Source: a virus
Length of the DNA stretch: 64,000 bases
IMG/VR virus record: IMGVR_UViG_3300021085_000017
Coordinates: 28,116 to 92,115 of that record
Direction: 5' to 3' (one strand)
The position numbers were made by a program, and so were the translations under genes. Shown here piece after piece: positions 16,197 to 26,400 of this stretch. Numbering within the stretch: the stretch's first letter is position 1; every line of letters begins with the position of its first letter. The notes under the pieces were generated by a model. It was not told the origin of the DNA and did no database searches. It saw nothing but the letters and a program-made list of their open reading frames with translations.

Positions 16197-17450
16197 ATGG
16201 CAGATAATACATTAAAACAATCACAAGATGAACAACATGCTAAAATGGCAAACCCAATGGTTCCTAAGTTGGGCAATATATACAAAGCAATTACAGTCAC
16301 AGAAACACCTTCTGGCGAATCACTAATTGACCCTATGGGACAAGGAAGAATTGCGGCATATATTCCAGCATTAGGAGAAAGTCCTGATAATCCAACGATA
16401 TTCAAACTTGCAAGAAGTTCATCTATATTTAATGTTCCAGATAAAACGGGAATAACTGTGCTTGTCTTTTTTGCAGATATTGATTCTACTAAAGACGCAT
16501 ATTGGTTTGCTATCGATAACCCAGTAGTAGATATAGTTGCTGGTGGTCCTTTAGGAAATCCACAAGTTGATGGCAGTGGTATAGGCGAAGGTGCTTATGC
16601 GGATGTTTCTGTTATGAAAGATTTTACAAAAGTAACAGATACAGAAGTAGACGGTGCTGAACTTCCCAACTCAGCGTTCAATAAAATACTTGCTGACCAA
16701 GGCACGTTGTCCGATGAACATAGAGGACCAACAACGACAAGTTCTTACAGAGATGCGGCATATGAGACAGTGCAACATGCAAAAGTTATGGGTTTCAAAA
16801 CATCTGGTGGTTCATCTGTTTCTATAGATGACGGAAGTATTGCAGATGACGGTACAATTCATGCAGAACAAATAAAGATAACAACATCTTCTGGTGCGGC
16901 AATCACATGTGATGGCGGCAACGACTTTATTTACATAGTGAATAGTACTGGTTCTGGATGGGTAGAAATCGGTGCTGGTGGTGAAGTCATGGTGTATGCT
17001 GAAGGCTCTTTAAACATGAGAACTCAAAAAGATTTTAACTTACGAGCGGACAAAAATATAAACATGGAAGCCGGAGAAGATATAAACATTCGTAGTTTCC
17101 GTAATACTAAAATTAACACAGATAAAGAACTACATTTAAGAAGTACAGGAACACAGTTCTTACAAAGTGAAGCAGGAATGAATATTAATGTTGGTGTTAA
17201 TTGTGTTGTATCAACTTATGGAGTATTGCATCTAAACGGACCATTAGCACCAGAATCAGAACTTATCTTAACTAGTGATATGCCAGATATAGAAGACTTA
17301 GAAGCAACAGAACTTAAAAAAACAATTGTATCTGAACTGCCAACACATGAACCTTTTATTAGACCACATGCTAAAGACCCAGACACAAGTAATTTTGCAA
17401 AATTAATGGCTAGTGATGATGGCTTAGATAAATCAGGATTAACAAAATGA
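16197..17450 (+). CDS. 5: Baseplate central spike protein gp5-like, without lysozyme domain
   Basis: Residues 40-115 fit the OB-fold that opens gp5/VgrG spikes (GRIAAYIPALGE and TVLVFFADID). From about 225 to 330 a run of alternating short strands follows, with phrases such as DFNLRADKNINMEAGEDINI, typical of the triple-stranded beta-helix needle. In T4 a GH24 lysozyme lies between these parts; here the central region is only a linker, and a lysozyme-like protein follows as a separate gene overlapping by four bases. The protein should form the membrane-piercing spike at the baseplate centre. Confidence 0.8.
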   Translation: MADNTLKQSQDEQHAKMANPMVPKLGNIYKAITVTETPSGESLIDPMGQGRIAAYIPALGESPDNPTIFKLARSSSIFNVPDKTGITVLVFFADIDSTKDAYWFAIDNPVVDIVAGGPLGNPQVDGSGIGEGAYADVSVMKDFTKVTDTEVDGAELPNSAFNKILADQGTLSDEHRGPTTTSSYRDAAYETVQHAKVMGFKTSGGSSVSIDDGSIADDGTIHAEQIKITTSSGAAITCDGGNDFIYIVNSTGSGWVEIGAGGEVMVYAEGSLNMRTQKDFNLRADKNINMEAGEDINIRSFRNTKINTDKELHLRSTGTQFLQSEAGMNINVGVNCVVSTYGVLHLNGPLAPESELILTSDMPDIEDLEATELKKTIVSELPTHEPFIRPHAKDPDTSNFAKLMASDDGLDKSGLTK

Positions 17451-18079
17451 TATACGATAAACGTCCCGGCTCATTACTAAATTACATACAAATGCCATTA
17501 AATGTCATAACGGACAATGGTACTTTCTTAGGAACGGGATACCACGAGAATGGTAATCCAACTTATATACTATCGCATATAAGAGTACAAGTTAGTAATA
17601 TTAATGATTTGACTTTTTCGCCTGTGAGTAAAAATGCTATTATACTTGATAACAAACCATCACTCACTGTTAAAGATAATATAGTTGGATATAATTATAA
17701 AATTTCAGATACTGAAGTTGATTATGGATATATCACTGTTGCTTCTACTCGTGTAGATATTTCTGTTGGTAAAATAACAAAAGGCATGGCAGAGTTTATC
17801 TTAGAAAAACAATTAAGAAACATAGGTAATGTATTAGAGAAATTCATTACTGTAAAGATTTCACAGCCACAATATGATGCGTTATTGTATCACTTTTACT
17901 ATGAAGGTGTTAGCACTATAGAAACTAGTCCAATTATAAAACTTATAAATGAAAAAGATTGGTACTCAATCACAGATGAAATTCAAAGCAATATAAAGAA
18001 GAATGGCAAAGTAGATACTAAACTAGCACAAAGAAAAATGAAAACTTCAAAAATGTTTAGTAACGTTCCTGGATTCTAA
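17447..18079 (+). CDS. GH24 phage lysozyme-like protein, possibly degenerate
   Basis: The C-terminal two thirds of this 210-residue protein follow the T4-lysozyme plan: [14 protein letters not shown], then [18 protein letters not shown], a segment equivalent to the lsqxqxdALvsfxfNxG block, and an end with [13 protein letters not shown], like the RRxxE tail. The N-terminal catalytic block is poor: the EG and TIGYGH signatures are replaced by VGYNYKIS and VDYGYITV. It may be inactive or use altered residues. The position after gp5 suggests a split of the T4 gp5 fusion. Confidence 0.6.
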   Translation: MIYDKRPGSLLNYIQMPLNVITDNGTFLGTGYHENGNPTYILSHIRVQVSNINDLTFSPVSKNAIILDNKPSLTVKDNIVGYNYKISDTEVDYGYITVASTRVDISVGKITKGMAEFILEKQLRNIGNVLEKFITVKISQPQYDALLYHFYYEGVSTIETSPIIKLINEKDWYSITDEIQSNIKKNGKVDTKLAQRKMKTSKMFSNVPGF

Positions 18080-18666
18080 CGCTTATCTATAACTTTATCT
18101 GCTAGTCCAAAAGCAACAGTTTCTTCAGCAGACATAAAGTTGTCTCGCTCCATCGCTTCAGTCAACTCTTCGAATGTTTTTCCAGCAGTATTATGTGAAA
18201 CATATATTCCAGTTAGTCTTTCTTTCATCTTAAGAATTTCTTTTACTTGAATTTCCATATCAGTTGCTTGTCCACCAGCACCACCGCTTGGTTGATGAAT
18301 CATTGTGCGACTATTCGGTAATACATATCTTTTGTCTTTAGCACCTGCTTGAGCAAGTAGTGAACCCATAGAACACGCTTGACCCATCACAGTAGTTGAT
18401 ACTGGAGATGAAATAAACTGCATAGTATCATATATTGCCATGCCAGAAGTCACTGCACCACCGGGTGAATTGATATAGAAATGAATATCTTTTTCTGAAT
18501 TTTCTGCTTCTAAGAACAACAACTGGGCACAAATCAAGTCTGCCTGATAGTCATTTACTTCACTTGTCAGAAATATAACTCTTTCTTTCAGCAAACGAGA
18601 GAAAATATCATAACTACGCTCTCCACTTGTTGACTGGTCAACGACCATTGGTACTAAATTTGGCAT
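18076..18666 (-). CDS. clpP: ClpP-type serine protease
   Basis: The 196-residue protein is a full-length ClpP with the Ser99-His124-Asp175 triad in [13 protein letters not shown] and [10 protein letters not shown], and the conserved INSPGG strand. ClpP forms a barrel that degrades proteins delivered by ClpA/ClpX partners, or may mature virion proteins. It is on the minus strand inside the baseplate module, with its own strong sigma70-like promoter, so it is probably an early auxiliary gene. Its stop codon shares bases with that of the convergent lysozyme-like gene (CTAA). Confidence 0.95.
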   Translation of the reverse strand: MPNLVPMVVDQSTSGERSYDIFSRLLKERVIFLTSEVNDYQADLICAQLLFLEAENSEKDIHFYINSPGGAVTSGMAIYDTMQFISSPVSTTVMGQACSMGSLLAQAGAKDKRYVLPNSRTMIHQPSGGAGGQATDMEIQVKEILKMKERLTGIYVSHNTAGKTFEELTEAMERDNFMSAEETVAFGLADKVIDKR

Positions 18667-18707
18667 TATTTTATCCTTAGTTGTGTTTAATAATATTATT
18701 TAGTACT

Positions 18708-18736
18708 ATAATAACAGAATTGAGTCTATTTGTCAA
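18708..18736 (-). promoter_or_regulatory. Sigma70-type promoter, TTGACA-N17-TATTAT, for clpP
   Basis: TTGACA (18736-18731) and TATTAT (18713-18708) are separated by 17 bases on the minus strand, about 40 bases before the clpP ATG. It gives clpP transcription independent of the surrounding late genes. Confidence 0.75.
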
Positions 18737-18761
18737 TCTAAAACTACGAATATTATGTGGA

Positions 18762-18769
18762 GATAAATA
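18762..18769 (+). promoter_or_regulatory. T4-type late promoter GATAAATA before gp25
   Basis: GATAAATA lies 33 bases before the gp25 ATG, back to back with the clpP promoter on the other strand. Confidence 0.6.
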
Positions 18770-18802
18770 CATGTAACATAAACTACAGAGAAAAAAAGAG
18801 TT

Positions 18803-19159
18803 ATGGCGTTATACAGCGGTTTCAGTACCAAAAACAAAAAGGCGATAAACCACGAGTTACAAGATAAAGACTTAGTGATTGAAGACCTGATGAACCAAAT
18901 AATGACCCGAAAGGGAGAACGTGTCATGTTGCCTAATTATGGGTCGATTATACATGAGATGACGTTTGAGCCATTGACTGAATTGACAACTGAATTAATT
19001 AAAGAAGACCTAACCAATATTATAAATGATGACCCGAGATGCAAATTTGTTAGTATACAAGTAGCAGACTCTGACCACACAATAAATGCTATTTTGAAAA
19101 TTGAAATTCTACCGTTCAACGAGCCAGTAGAATTAAATATAGATTTAGACAGAGAATAA
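18803..19159 (+). CDS. 25: Baseplate wedge protein gp25
   Basis: The 118-residue protein matches the gp25/lysozyme-like wedge family: an N-terminal DLVIEDLMNQIMTRKGERVM followed by LPNYGSIIHEMTFEP, the conserved core that clamps the baseplate sheath-initiator region, and a beta-rich end. Despite the family's historic lysozyme name, it is structural. It is followed after 13 bases by gp6, as in T4. Confidence 0.9.
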   Translation: MALYSGFSTKNKKAINHELQDKDLVIEDLMNQIMTRKGERVMLPNYGSIIHEMTFEPLTELTTELIKEDLTNIINDDPRCKFVSIQVADSDHTINAILKIEILPFNEPVELNIDLDRE

Positions 19160-19172
19160 CAGAGAGAACGAT

Positions 19173-22100
19173 ATGAGCCAAGAACGTACAGACAATCTAT
19201 TCGCAAGTGAAAGTTGGACAGCGGTATATACTGCCTATTCAAACATCAGTCTTAAAGCATATGACTTCGATACCATTAGAACTGCATTACTAGATTACAC
19301 AGCACAAACTTATCCTGAGAAATTTAATGACTTCGTAGCGAGTTCTGAGTTTATCGCAATCTTAGACTTGGTTGCATATTTAGGACACAGTCTATCATTC
19401 AGATTAGACATGAACACTAGAGAAAACTTCATGGACACAGCAGAACGTAGAGCAAGTGTTCTTCAGATGGCTAAATCTCTAGGTTATAATAAAACTAGAC
19501 CAATCAACGCAAAAGGTTTTATGAAAATCTCCAGCGTTTCAACTACTGAAGCAGTTAAAGATAATGAAGGTGTCTCTCTCGCCGGCAAAACTATTAACTG
19601 GAATGACAGTAACAATGCAGATTGGTATGAAAACTTTATTAGTATTCTAAATTCTTCATTCGCTGGTAATACAAAAATTCAAAACCCATCTTCAGAATTA
19701 ACAATCGCAGATGTAGAACATGCATTGTATGAAATAAATGAAGACACATTATCAAAGAATATAAATTATTCTTTCGGAGCAAACATCTCAGGTGCAAATA
19801 GAAACTTTGAGGCAGTTCGTGTTGTTGCAGACAAACTTACATCAACAATTTATGAAGATGAGCCAAATGCTAATAAAAACTTTACAATCATAAACAGAAA
19901 TGACAACCTAGGTTCTTCAAGTGACAGAACTGGTTTCTTTGTTTACGCTAGTGCAGGAACATTACAGTTACAAGATAACAATTATAGTACTGTAATTTCT
20001 AACAGAATAGCGAAAGTTGAAGACATTGATATATCACACACAGACGTTTGGGTACAAAAAATAAATTCTCAAAAACAGTATGTCTCTAGTGTTACTAAAG
20101 TAGACAATAACACACGTGAAACTGCAATTTACAATGCATTAAGAAGTGGCTCAGGCGATATAGTAAGTGTCACTACATTAGACAATAACTCAATTCAACT
20201 TACTTATCCTGATGGTATATTTGGAAACGCCGCATCAGGTGGATACAGAACTTGGTATAGAAAAGTAGATAATGATGATTTCTCTGTAAATGCAAGTGAT
20301 ATTACAAATTCAATAATAACAATTCCATACGTTGCTACTGATAATAGAGTTTATAGATTAACATTTACACTAACAAGTACTAGAGACTTTACTGAAAACT
20401 ACTCTGGTGAAACATACGCAAGTGTACGTAGAATTGCACCAAGAAGTTATTACTCACAAGATAGAATGGTAAACGCACAAGATTATAATGTTTACCCATT
20501 AACACTTGGTACTAATGTTGTCAGAAAATTAAAATCAGTTAATACATCATTCGCAGGAAACTCTCGTTTCTTTGAGATGGATGACGTATTAGGTCATCAC
20601 TCTAATCTAAGTGTAACAGGTTCAGACGGTACATTGTTTGTAGAAGATGAAACAATAAAAATGCCATTGAGATATAATAAGACACAAGGTAATAGTGACA
20701 ACTTCATTAGAAATGAACTTACAAAAGCAATCAAACATCCAAGTCTTTTAAATTATTTCTTCTATCAGAACAAAGATAATGTAGCAGTAAACGTTGCGAT
20801 TGCATTATCATACTCAGTTTCTACCAGTGATACAATGGTGATTAACACTAACATACCTTCATCTACAGCGACAATATATGAAGGAGATATGTTTGAATTG
20901 CAAGTTGGCACAAATATGACTTGGGCAAAAGTTATCACTTGTTCTGCCGCTTTATCTGACGGTTCAAAGAACTACACATTAAACAAAGCAATACCAGATA
21001 ATGGTACAGTAGTACGTGCAGTTAGAGGTCTAAGAACAAGATTTACAGATTCTGAAATCACCGATATAAAAACAAAAATTGACAGTGCAACAGAATCTAC
21101 CTTTACTATAAAATATAGTTTAATCACAAGTACAGCAAGTCAATGGCAATGGCAAGTACATGAAGGCGCCACGCCATCTGACGCACATGTTGTATTCAAC
21201 TATGCTTCTGGTATTAGAGATAACGAATCAGAATACGTAGCAGAAATTATAGGTAAAAAAGTTGCATTTGAAAGTAGAGACCAAGTTAAGTTTTTCTACG
21301 GGAATACAACAAACGTTGTTGACAACGAAACGAAACTAGCAACAAGAGACAAAATACTTCTTAACTACAAAACTTCTAGTAGTGATACAAACTTTAATGC
21401 ATCACAAGATAGTCCTAGTGTTACTATTGGACAAGGTAAAGTAAAAAATGCAGTTGCATACAATACAGTTGGAGCAGAGTTTGATGCAGACTTCTTACAT
21501 ACTGGCGCAAGAGAAACGTATACATTCGTAGATACACAAGATGCGATATCAGGAGTAACTTATGAACATTTTCTTATCTCAGAAGATGGATTAGATTATA
21601 AATTAGATTCTTCAGACATAGTTGCACCTACTAGTGCTTCTGGTAATAAAATTGGTGATGCTACTGATTTGGGAGATGGAATAGATAAACTTAAAATACA
21701 AATTGATAATCTGGCTACTGTAGTTTCACTTGGTGTATTAGTTGGTGCAAACAACACTACAACAGCCACTTCAGAAGAAAACTTATCAAATGCTAATCTT
21801 GTTATAAACTATGATGGCACTGAAGACGATTCAAATGCAGAAAGTAGTTTTACTACTATATCTACTAATGACTTGACCACTAAAGGGTTTAAAGGCGACA
21901 CATCACAATCTACTCTATTAACTTATTTTGCTACGGCTACTTCTACTAGCAACTTCGTTTTCAGAGATGTAGGTGATGGAATAGAACAAAACGAAATAGT
22001 TACAACTTACGATTCTAATACTGATACATATAAATTTGTATTACCATTCCAACATGCAGACACAGATGCGTCTACCGCTGGAAATCAAAACGTATTAAAC

Positions 22101-23447
22101 ATTACACCAGCAGATGCCGATATTAAATTTAAACAGAAAGCATATGGTGAATTCACTATCGCAAGTTCAACACCACTTACATCTAGTAATGTTGTTCTAA
22201 GAACAGACAGTGGCACATACATTGATACTGACCACGTAACTATTACAAACACATCGGGACTTAATTATAAGATTGTATTCTGGACATATCCAGTTTCAGT
22301 AAATGATTTGATTGATGTGAATATAGGTACAGGAGCAACATTGTCAGACCTTACGAATTCATCGGTCAGAGTTAAAGCATCTTTTGCCTTGGCAAGAGTT
22401 GGTGTAACAACTACATCGGTATATCAATCAGTTGCATCGTATGTGTATGATGACTATTTGACAAATGCTGGATATAAAGATAGTACAAAAGTTAAATTGA
22501 ATGCCGGAAGTGTAGATGACCATCCGTTTGCTTTACTTGATGTTACGTCAGGTTCAACAGTAGTAATGGAAAACTATACAAAAGATAATATCGAATATCA
22601 GAGAACATCAAAATATGCAGTGGCAGCCGCACAGATAAGTGCTGGTATTCCAGATAATTCAATGCCTTCAACTGCTACATTATGGTTCAACACTACTACA
22701 AGTACTTGGTACAAACGTATTGCAGGTTCATGGAATACTAACTTTGCAAAAGTACCAGGGACAAACAATGTAATAACACACGGAACAGTAACATATACAC
22801 CAACAGAAGGTGTAACATTTGTTGAAGATGAGTTTACAAGTTTCAGATGGGACCATTACGCAGACCTAGATAAGAGAATTGACCCTAGTACAAGTAATAT
22901 TATTGACATGTATGTATTGGGTTCAGACTATGTAAGAAACGTAGAGAAGTGGTCAGCAAATGGATTTAAAACAGCGACACCAATCGCACCAAATAATTAT
23001 GAGTTATCAAAATTAATGAAAACTATTGAGCCTAAGGCAGCCATAGGTGACCATATTGCTTATATTCCGGTAGAGTTTAAATATCTATTCGGCTCTTATG
23101 CAAAAAATGAAAACCAAGCAACGTTTAAGGTCATTAAGAAGTTGGGAGTAGGATATACTGATAGTGAAATTAAAACAGCAGTGTCTAACAAAGTAAACGA
23201 ATACTTCTCAATTGATAACTGGGACTTTGGTGCTACATTCTATTTCTCAGAACTAGCGGCGTATCTACACAAAGAATTAGCAGATTATATTTCGAGTGTA
23301 GTAATTACTCCTAAATATTCTACAAATGAATTTACAAAGTTACTTAGTATCTCATCTTCATTAAATGAAATATTTATGGCAGTCACTACATCTAATGATG
23401 TAAAAATAATAAAACAATTATCACAATCTGAATTAGTGGGCGAATAA
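19173..23447 (+). CDS. 6: Baseplate wedge protein gp6 (large form)
   Basis: The N-terminal 120 residues are typical of gp6, including FNDFVASSEFIAILDLVAYL and DTAERRASVLQMAKSLGY. The C-terminal 120 residues (YTDSEIKTAVSNKVNEYF and following) match the gp6/gpJ end. At 1424 residues it is about twice T4 gp6; the extra length lies in a central beta-rich region of Ser/Thr/Asp-rich sequence. gp6 forms the ring that joins the baseplate wedges. It starts after gp25 and ends one base before the next gene. Confidence 0.85.
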   Translation: MSQERTDNLFASESWTAVYTAYSNISLKAYDFDTIRTALLDYTAQTYPEKFNDFVASSEFIAILDLVAYLGHSLSFRLDMNTRENFMDTAERRASVLQMAKSLGYNKTRPINAKGFMKISSVSTTEAVKDNEGVSLAGKTINWNDSNNADWYENFISILNSSFAGNTKIQNPSSELTIADVEHALYEINEDTLSKNINYSFGANISGANRNFEAVRVVADKLTSTIYEDEPNANKNFTIINRNDNLGSSSDRTGFFVYASAGTLQLQDNNYSTVISNRIAKVEDIDISHTDVWVQKINSQKQYVSSVTKVDNNTRETAIYNALRSGSGDIVSVTTLDNNSIQLTYPDGIFGNAASGGYRTWYRKVDNDDFSVNASDITNSIITIPYVATDNRVYRLTFTLTSTRDFTENYSGETYASVRRIAPRSYYSQDRMVNAQDYNVYPLTLGTNVVRKLKSVNTSFAGNSRFFEMDDVLGHHSNLSVTGSDGTLFVEDETIKMPLRYNKTQGNSDNFIRNELTKAIKHPSLLNYFFYQNKDNVAVNVAIALSYSVSTSDTMVINTNIPSSTATIYEGDMFELQVGTNMTWAKVITCSAALSDGSKNYTLNKAIPDNGTVVRAVRGLRTRFTDSEITDIKTKIDSATESTFTIKYSLITSTASQWQWQVHEGATPSDAHVVFNYASGIRDNESEYVAEIIGKKVAFESRDQVKFFYGNTTNVVDNETKLATRDKILLNYKTSSSDTNFNASQDSPSVTIGQGKVKNAVAYNTVGAEFDADFLHTGARETYTFVDTQDAISGVTYEHFLISEDGLDYKLDSSDIVAPTSASGNKIGDATDLGDGIDKLKIQIDNLATVVSLGVLVGANNTTTATSEENLSNANLVINYDGTEDDSNAESSFTTISTNDLTTKGFKGDTSQSTLLTYFATATSTSNFVFRDVGDGIEQNEIVTTYDSNTDTYKFVLPFQHADTDASTAGNQNVLNITPADADIKFKQKAYGEFTIASSTPLTSSNVVLRTDSGTYIDTDHVTITNTSGLNYKIVFWTYPVSVNDLIDVNIGTGATLSDLTNSSVRVKASFALARVGVTTTSVYQSVASYVYDDYLTNAGYKDSTKVKLNAGSVDDHPFALLDVTSGSTVVMENYTKDNIEYQRTSKYAVAAAQISAGIPDNSMPSTATLWFNTTTSTWYKRIAGSWNTNFAKVPGTNNVITHGTVTYTPTEGVTFVEDEFTSFRWDHYADLDKRIDPSTSNIIDMYVLGSDYVRNVEKWSANGFKTATPIAPNNYELSKLMKTIEPKAAIGDHIAYIPVEFKYLFGSYAKNENQATFKVIKKLGVGYTDSEIKTAVSNKVNEYFSIDNWDFGATFYFSELAAYLHKELADYISSVVITPKYSTNEFTKLLSISSSLNEIFMAVTTSNDVKIIKQLSQSELVGE

Positions 23448-23448
23448 C

Positions 23449-26400
23449 ATGGCAAAGAAGATTTATGACTTTTTACCAGGACATCTAAAAAACCGTGAGT
23501 TAGAATCGATTTTCGAAACGACACTTAACCGTGCTTTCTCTGTCGGTGAGATGGAGAAAACAAAAGCATTTGTAGGTAGAAAGGAAAAGGGAATATTTAA
23601 GAATGATGACATTTATCTATCTTTCCCACCAACATCATATGCAAGAGATAATTACGGATTAGAACCAACATTTACAAATACAACGACAACTGATAACGTT
23701 TTCTACGATGACTTGTTAAATGCATTGTATAATAAAGGTGCGTTAACAAACGACCACAGAAGATTATTCAATAGTAAATCCACATTAAGCACAGTTGCAC
23801 TACCTATAGATTTAGATAAGTTTATAAACTATAGTATGTATTATTGGGTTTCGCCAAACTTTCACGCCCACATTACGGGTTCAGTAAACAAGCATTATGT
23901 CACAATCAATAGAACTACCACACCAACAAACTGGTGGTCAAAAAATAACTATTGGTATCACTACGATGACATTAAGGACTTTATATTTGATAGTAACTCT
24001 GGTGAAATAACACAAGCAACAAGACCAATTATTGAATTTGATGAAGACATAGAATTAAGTAATGAAAGTGCCGCAGTATCATTGACACAAACAGTATCTG
24101 CAATTGCTGGTGCTTTTGTAGTAGGTTCTACATATACCATCGCTTCTGTAGGAACGACAGACTTCACATTAATAGGTGCATCAGATAATGAGGTTGGCAC
24201 AACATTCACTGCAACAGACGTAGGTTCTGGTACAGGTTCAGCATCTTGGCAATACATACCAACTTTCAAAGCATATAATTCTTCTAATGTATATACAAAT
24301 GATATAAACATATTTCACTATGTAGTTAGTGAAAATTACACATTAGACAGACAGTTGGGATTTAAGCCAAAATTAAAAGCCGGCGATTTTCAAAGTGAGT
24401 ATGTGTTCAATATTGATTTGACAAATGACTTGACATACAAGTTGAAAAATGACTACAAGTCTCTGACACTTAAAACTGATTTTGATTACAGAAACTTAAG
24501 ACAAGAAATCGGCGACAAAGTAGATGCTACTAGTATTGAATTACTTCAGGCTCCTAAAAGTATTAACGCAATAGACATATATGTAAACGGACAAAAACAA
24601 ATAGGAAACTATTCATACTCTAGTTCTGATAAGAAAATTACATTAAATTCATCAGTTACTGGAAACATATATGTTGATTATTGTACAAATACTCCAGTTG
24701 TATTCGACGGTGACGGTGTATTCCAAAGAATTAATCCTGCATTAGAATATAACGTTGATAATAAATCGTATTCAAATTCAGAGATGACATTCTCTTTAGT
24801 TTATGAACACTTTGTTCGTATAATTGAGACAGCACCTGGATTGACTGGTAGCCCAGACGCAGGAAATAACTATAGAAAAATAGGTGATAATTCAGATAAA
24901 CTAAGACATGCAAGTCAAGGTAGTGTTCTAGTTACGAACAGTGTAGATATTAAAGAGGCATACTTTGCATTGACTAGAGAAGACTATAACCCTATCAAAG
25001 CAACAGAGTTCTTATCTAACTCTTATAACGGTTACAAAAACAAGTTTCTAACTACAATTATTGAAACCTTATCTGATAGTGCAAGTGATACAAAAAGTGA
25101 TTTACTTATCTTAGAAGAAGCAATTAACACAATATCTATGGGCAAACAAACAAGCGTAAGTATCTTTAGAGATAGCACTATGCTAAACTTTGGTGAAATT
25201 CATGCTCACTATGAAGAACTTGACGTAACTGTGATTGATGGTGCATCAGAACAAGTTATGCCTACGTTCAGAGATTCTATATTATATGATAAAAATATAG
25301 TTGTAATATTAGATGGTGTTGTACAAAGATTGAATGTAGATTACACATTGTCTTCTGGTGCTACAGAAATTCTTTTCACATCAACAAGAGCATCAAGTGA
25401 TATAATCAAAGTAAGACACTACACTAACATTAAAGAAACATATATTCCACCTAGTGCAACATCACTTGCTATAACACCGGCACATATTCCAGAGATTATT
25501 ACAGATAATGGATATGAAACGCCTACTAAATTTATTAAGGGACATGATGGCTCATTAGTACCAGCATACCCGTTAGTTAATGGTCAAGTAAACAGAATAG
25601 ATACAATCTTACTTGCGTTTGAAACTTTAATCTTTAATAACCTAACAGACAATACGAGTTCTGATATTGTAAGCATGGAATATGCGATATATGGAACAAC
25701 AGGCTCAGATTATTCAAACTCTGAAAAGAAATACATCATGTATCCATTCTTTAAGAAATGGATGATGAGAAATAGCATTGATGATTTAAATAACGAATCA
25801 TTTGATTCATCACCATCTGAATACAAGACATGGAACTATAGAGCGAAAAATGATAGTGCGGCAGGTTATTGGAGAGGTCAATTATTATATTCTTATGGCA
25901 CAGATAGACCACTACAAGAGCCTTGGAAAGCAATAAAGAAATCACAAAAGCCAGCAAACTTTGATACAACTTACGGTTCAGATTATACTACGATTGCATT
26001 TTGGAATGCACTCATTTCAAAAAATTCTTTGAATTGTCCAGTGCCAGTTGATGGTTCTGGTAATCTGAAAACTCCAGCAGTGTTATTCTTTGGTGATGAT
26101 ATATCATCTAGTGATGTATTGGAAATGGACCAAGCATGGGAATTTGGCGATAACTCACCAGTTGAATTAGCATGGACACGTAGTAGTGAGTTTGCTTTTG
26201 CCGAATTTATGTTAATGTTATTATCAAAACCATTTGAGATTATGGACTCATATAGTTCACAAATAGCAAACATTATTTCTTACTCAAACAAGAGTGAAGG
26301 CATAAACAATGATAATGTAATTGCTGACAAACAAAACTATACATTCAAATTGGGTTCTAAGTTAGGTGGATTTGTAAACAACTTTAAATTACAAACAGAA

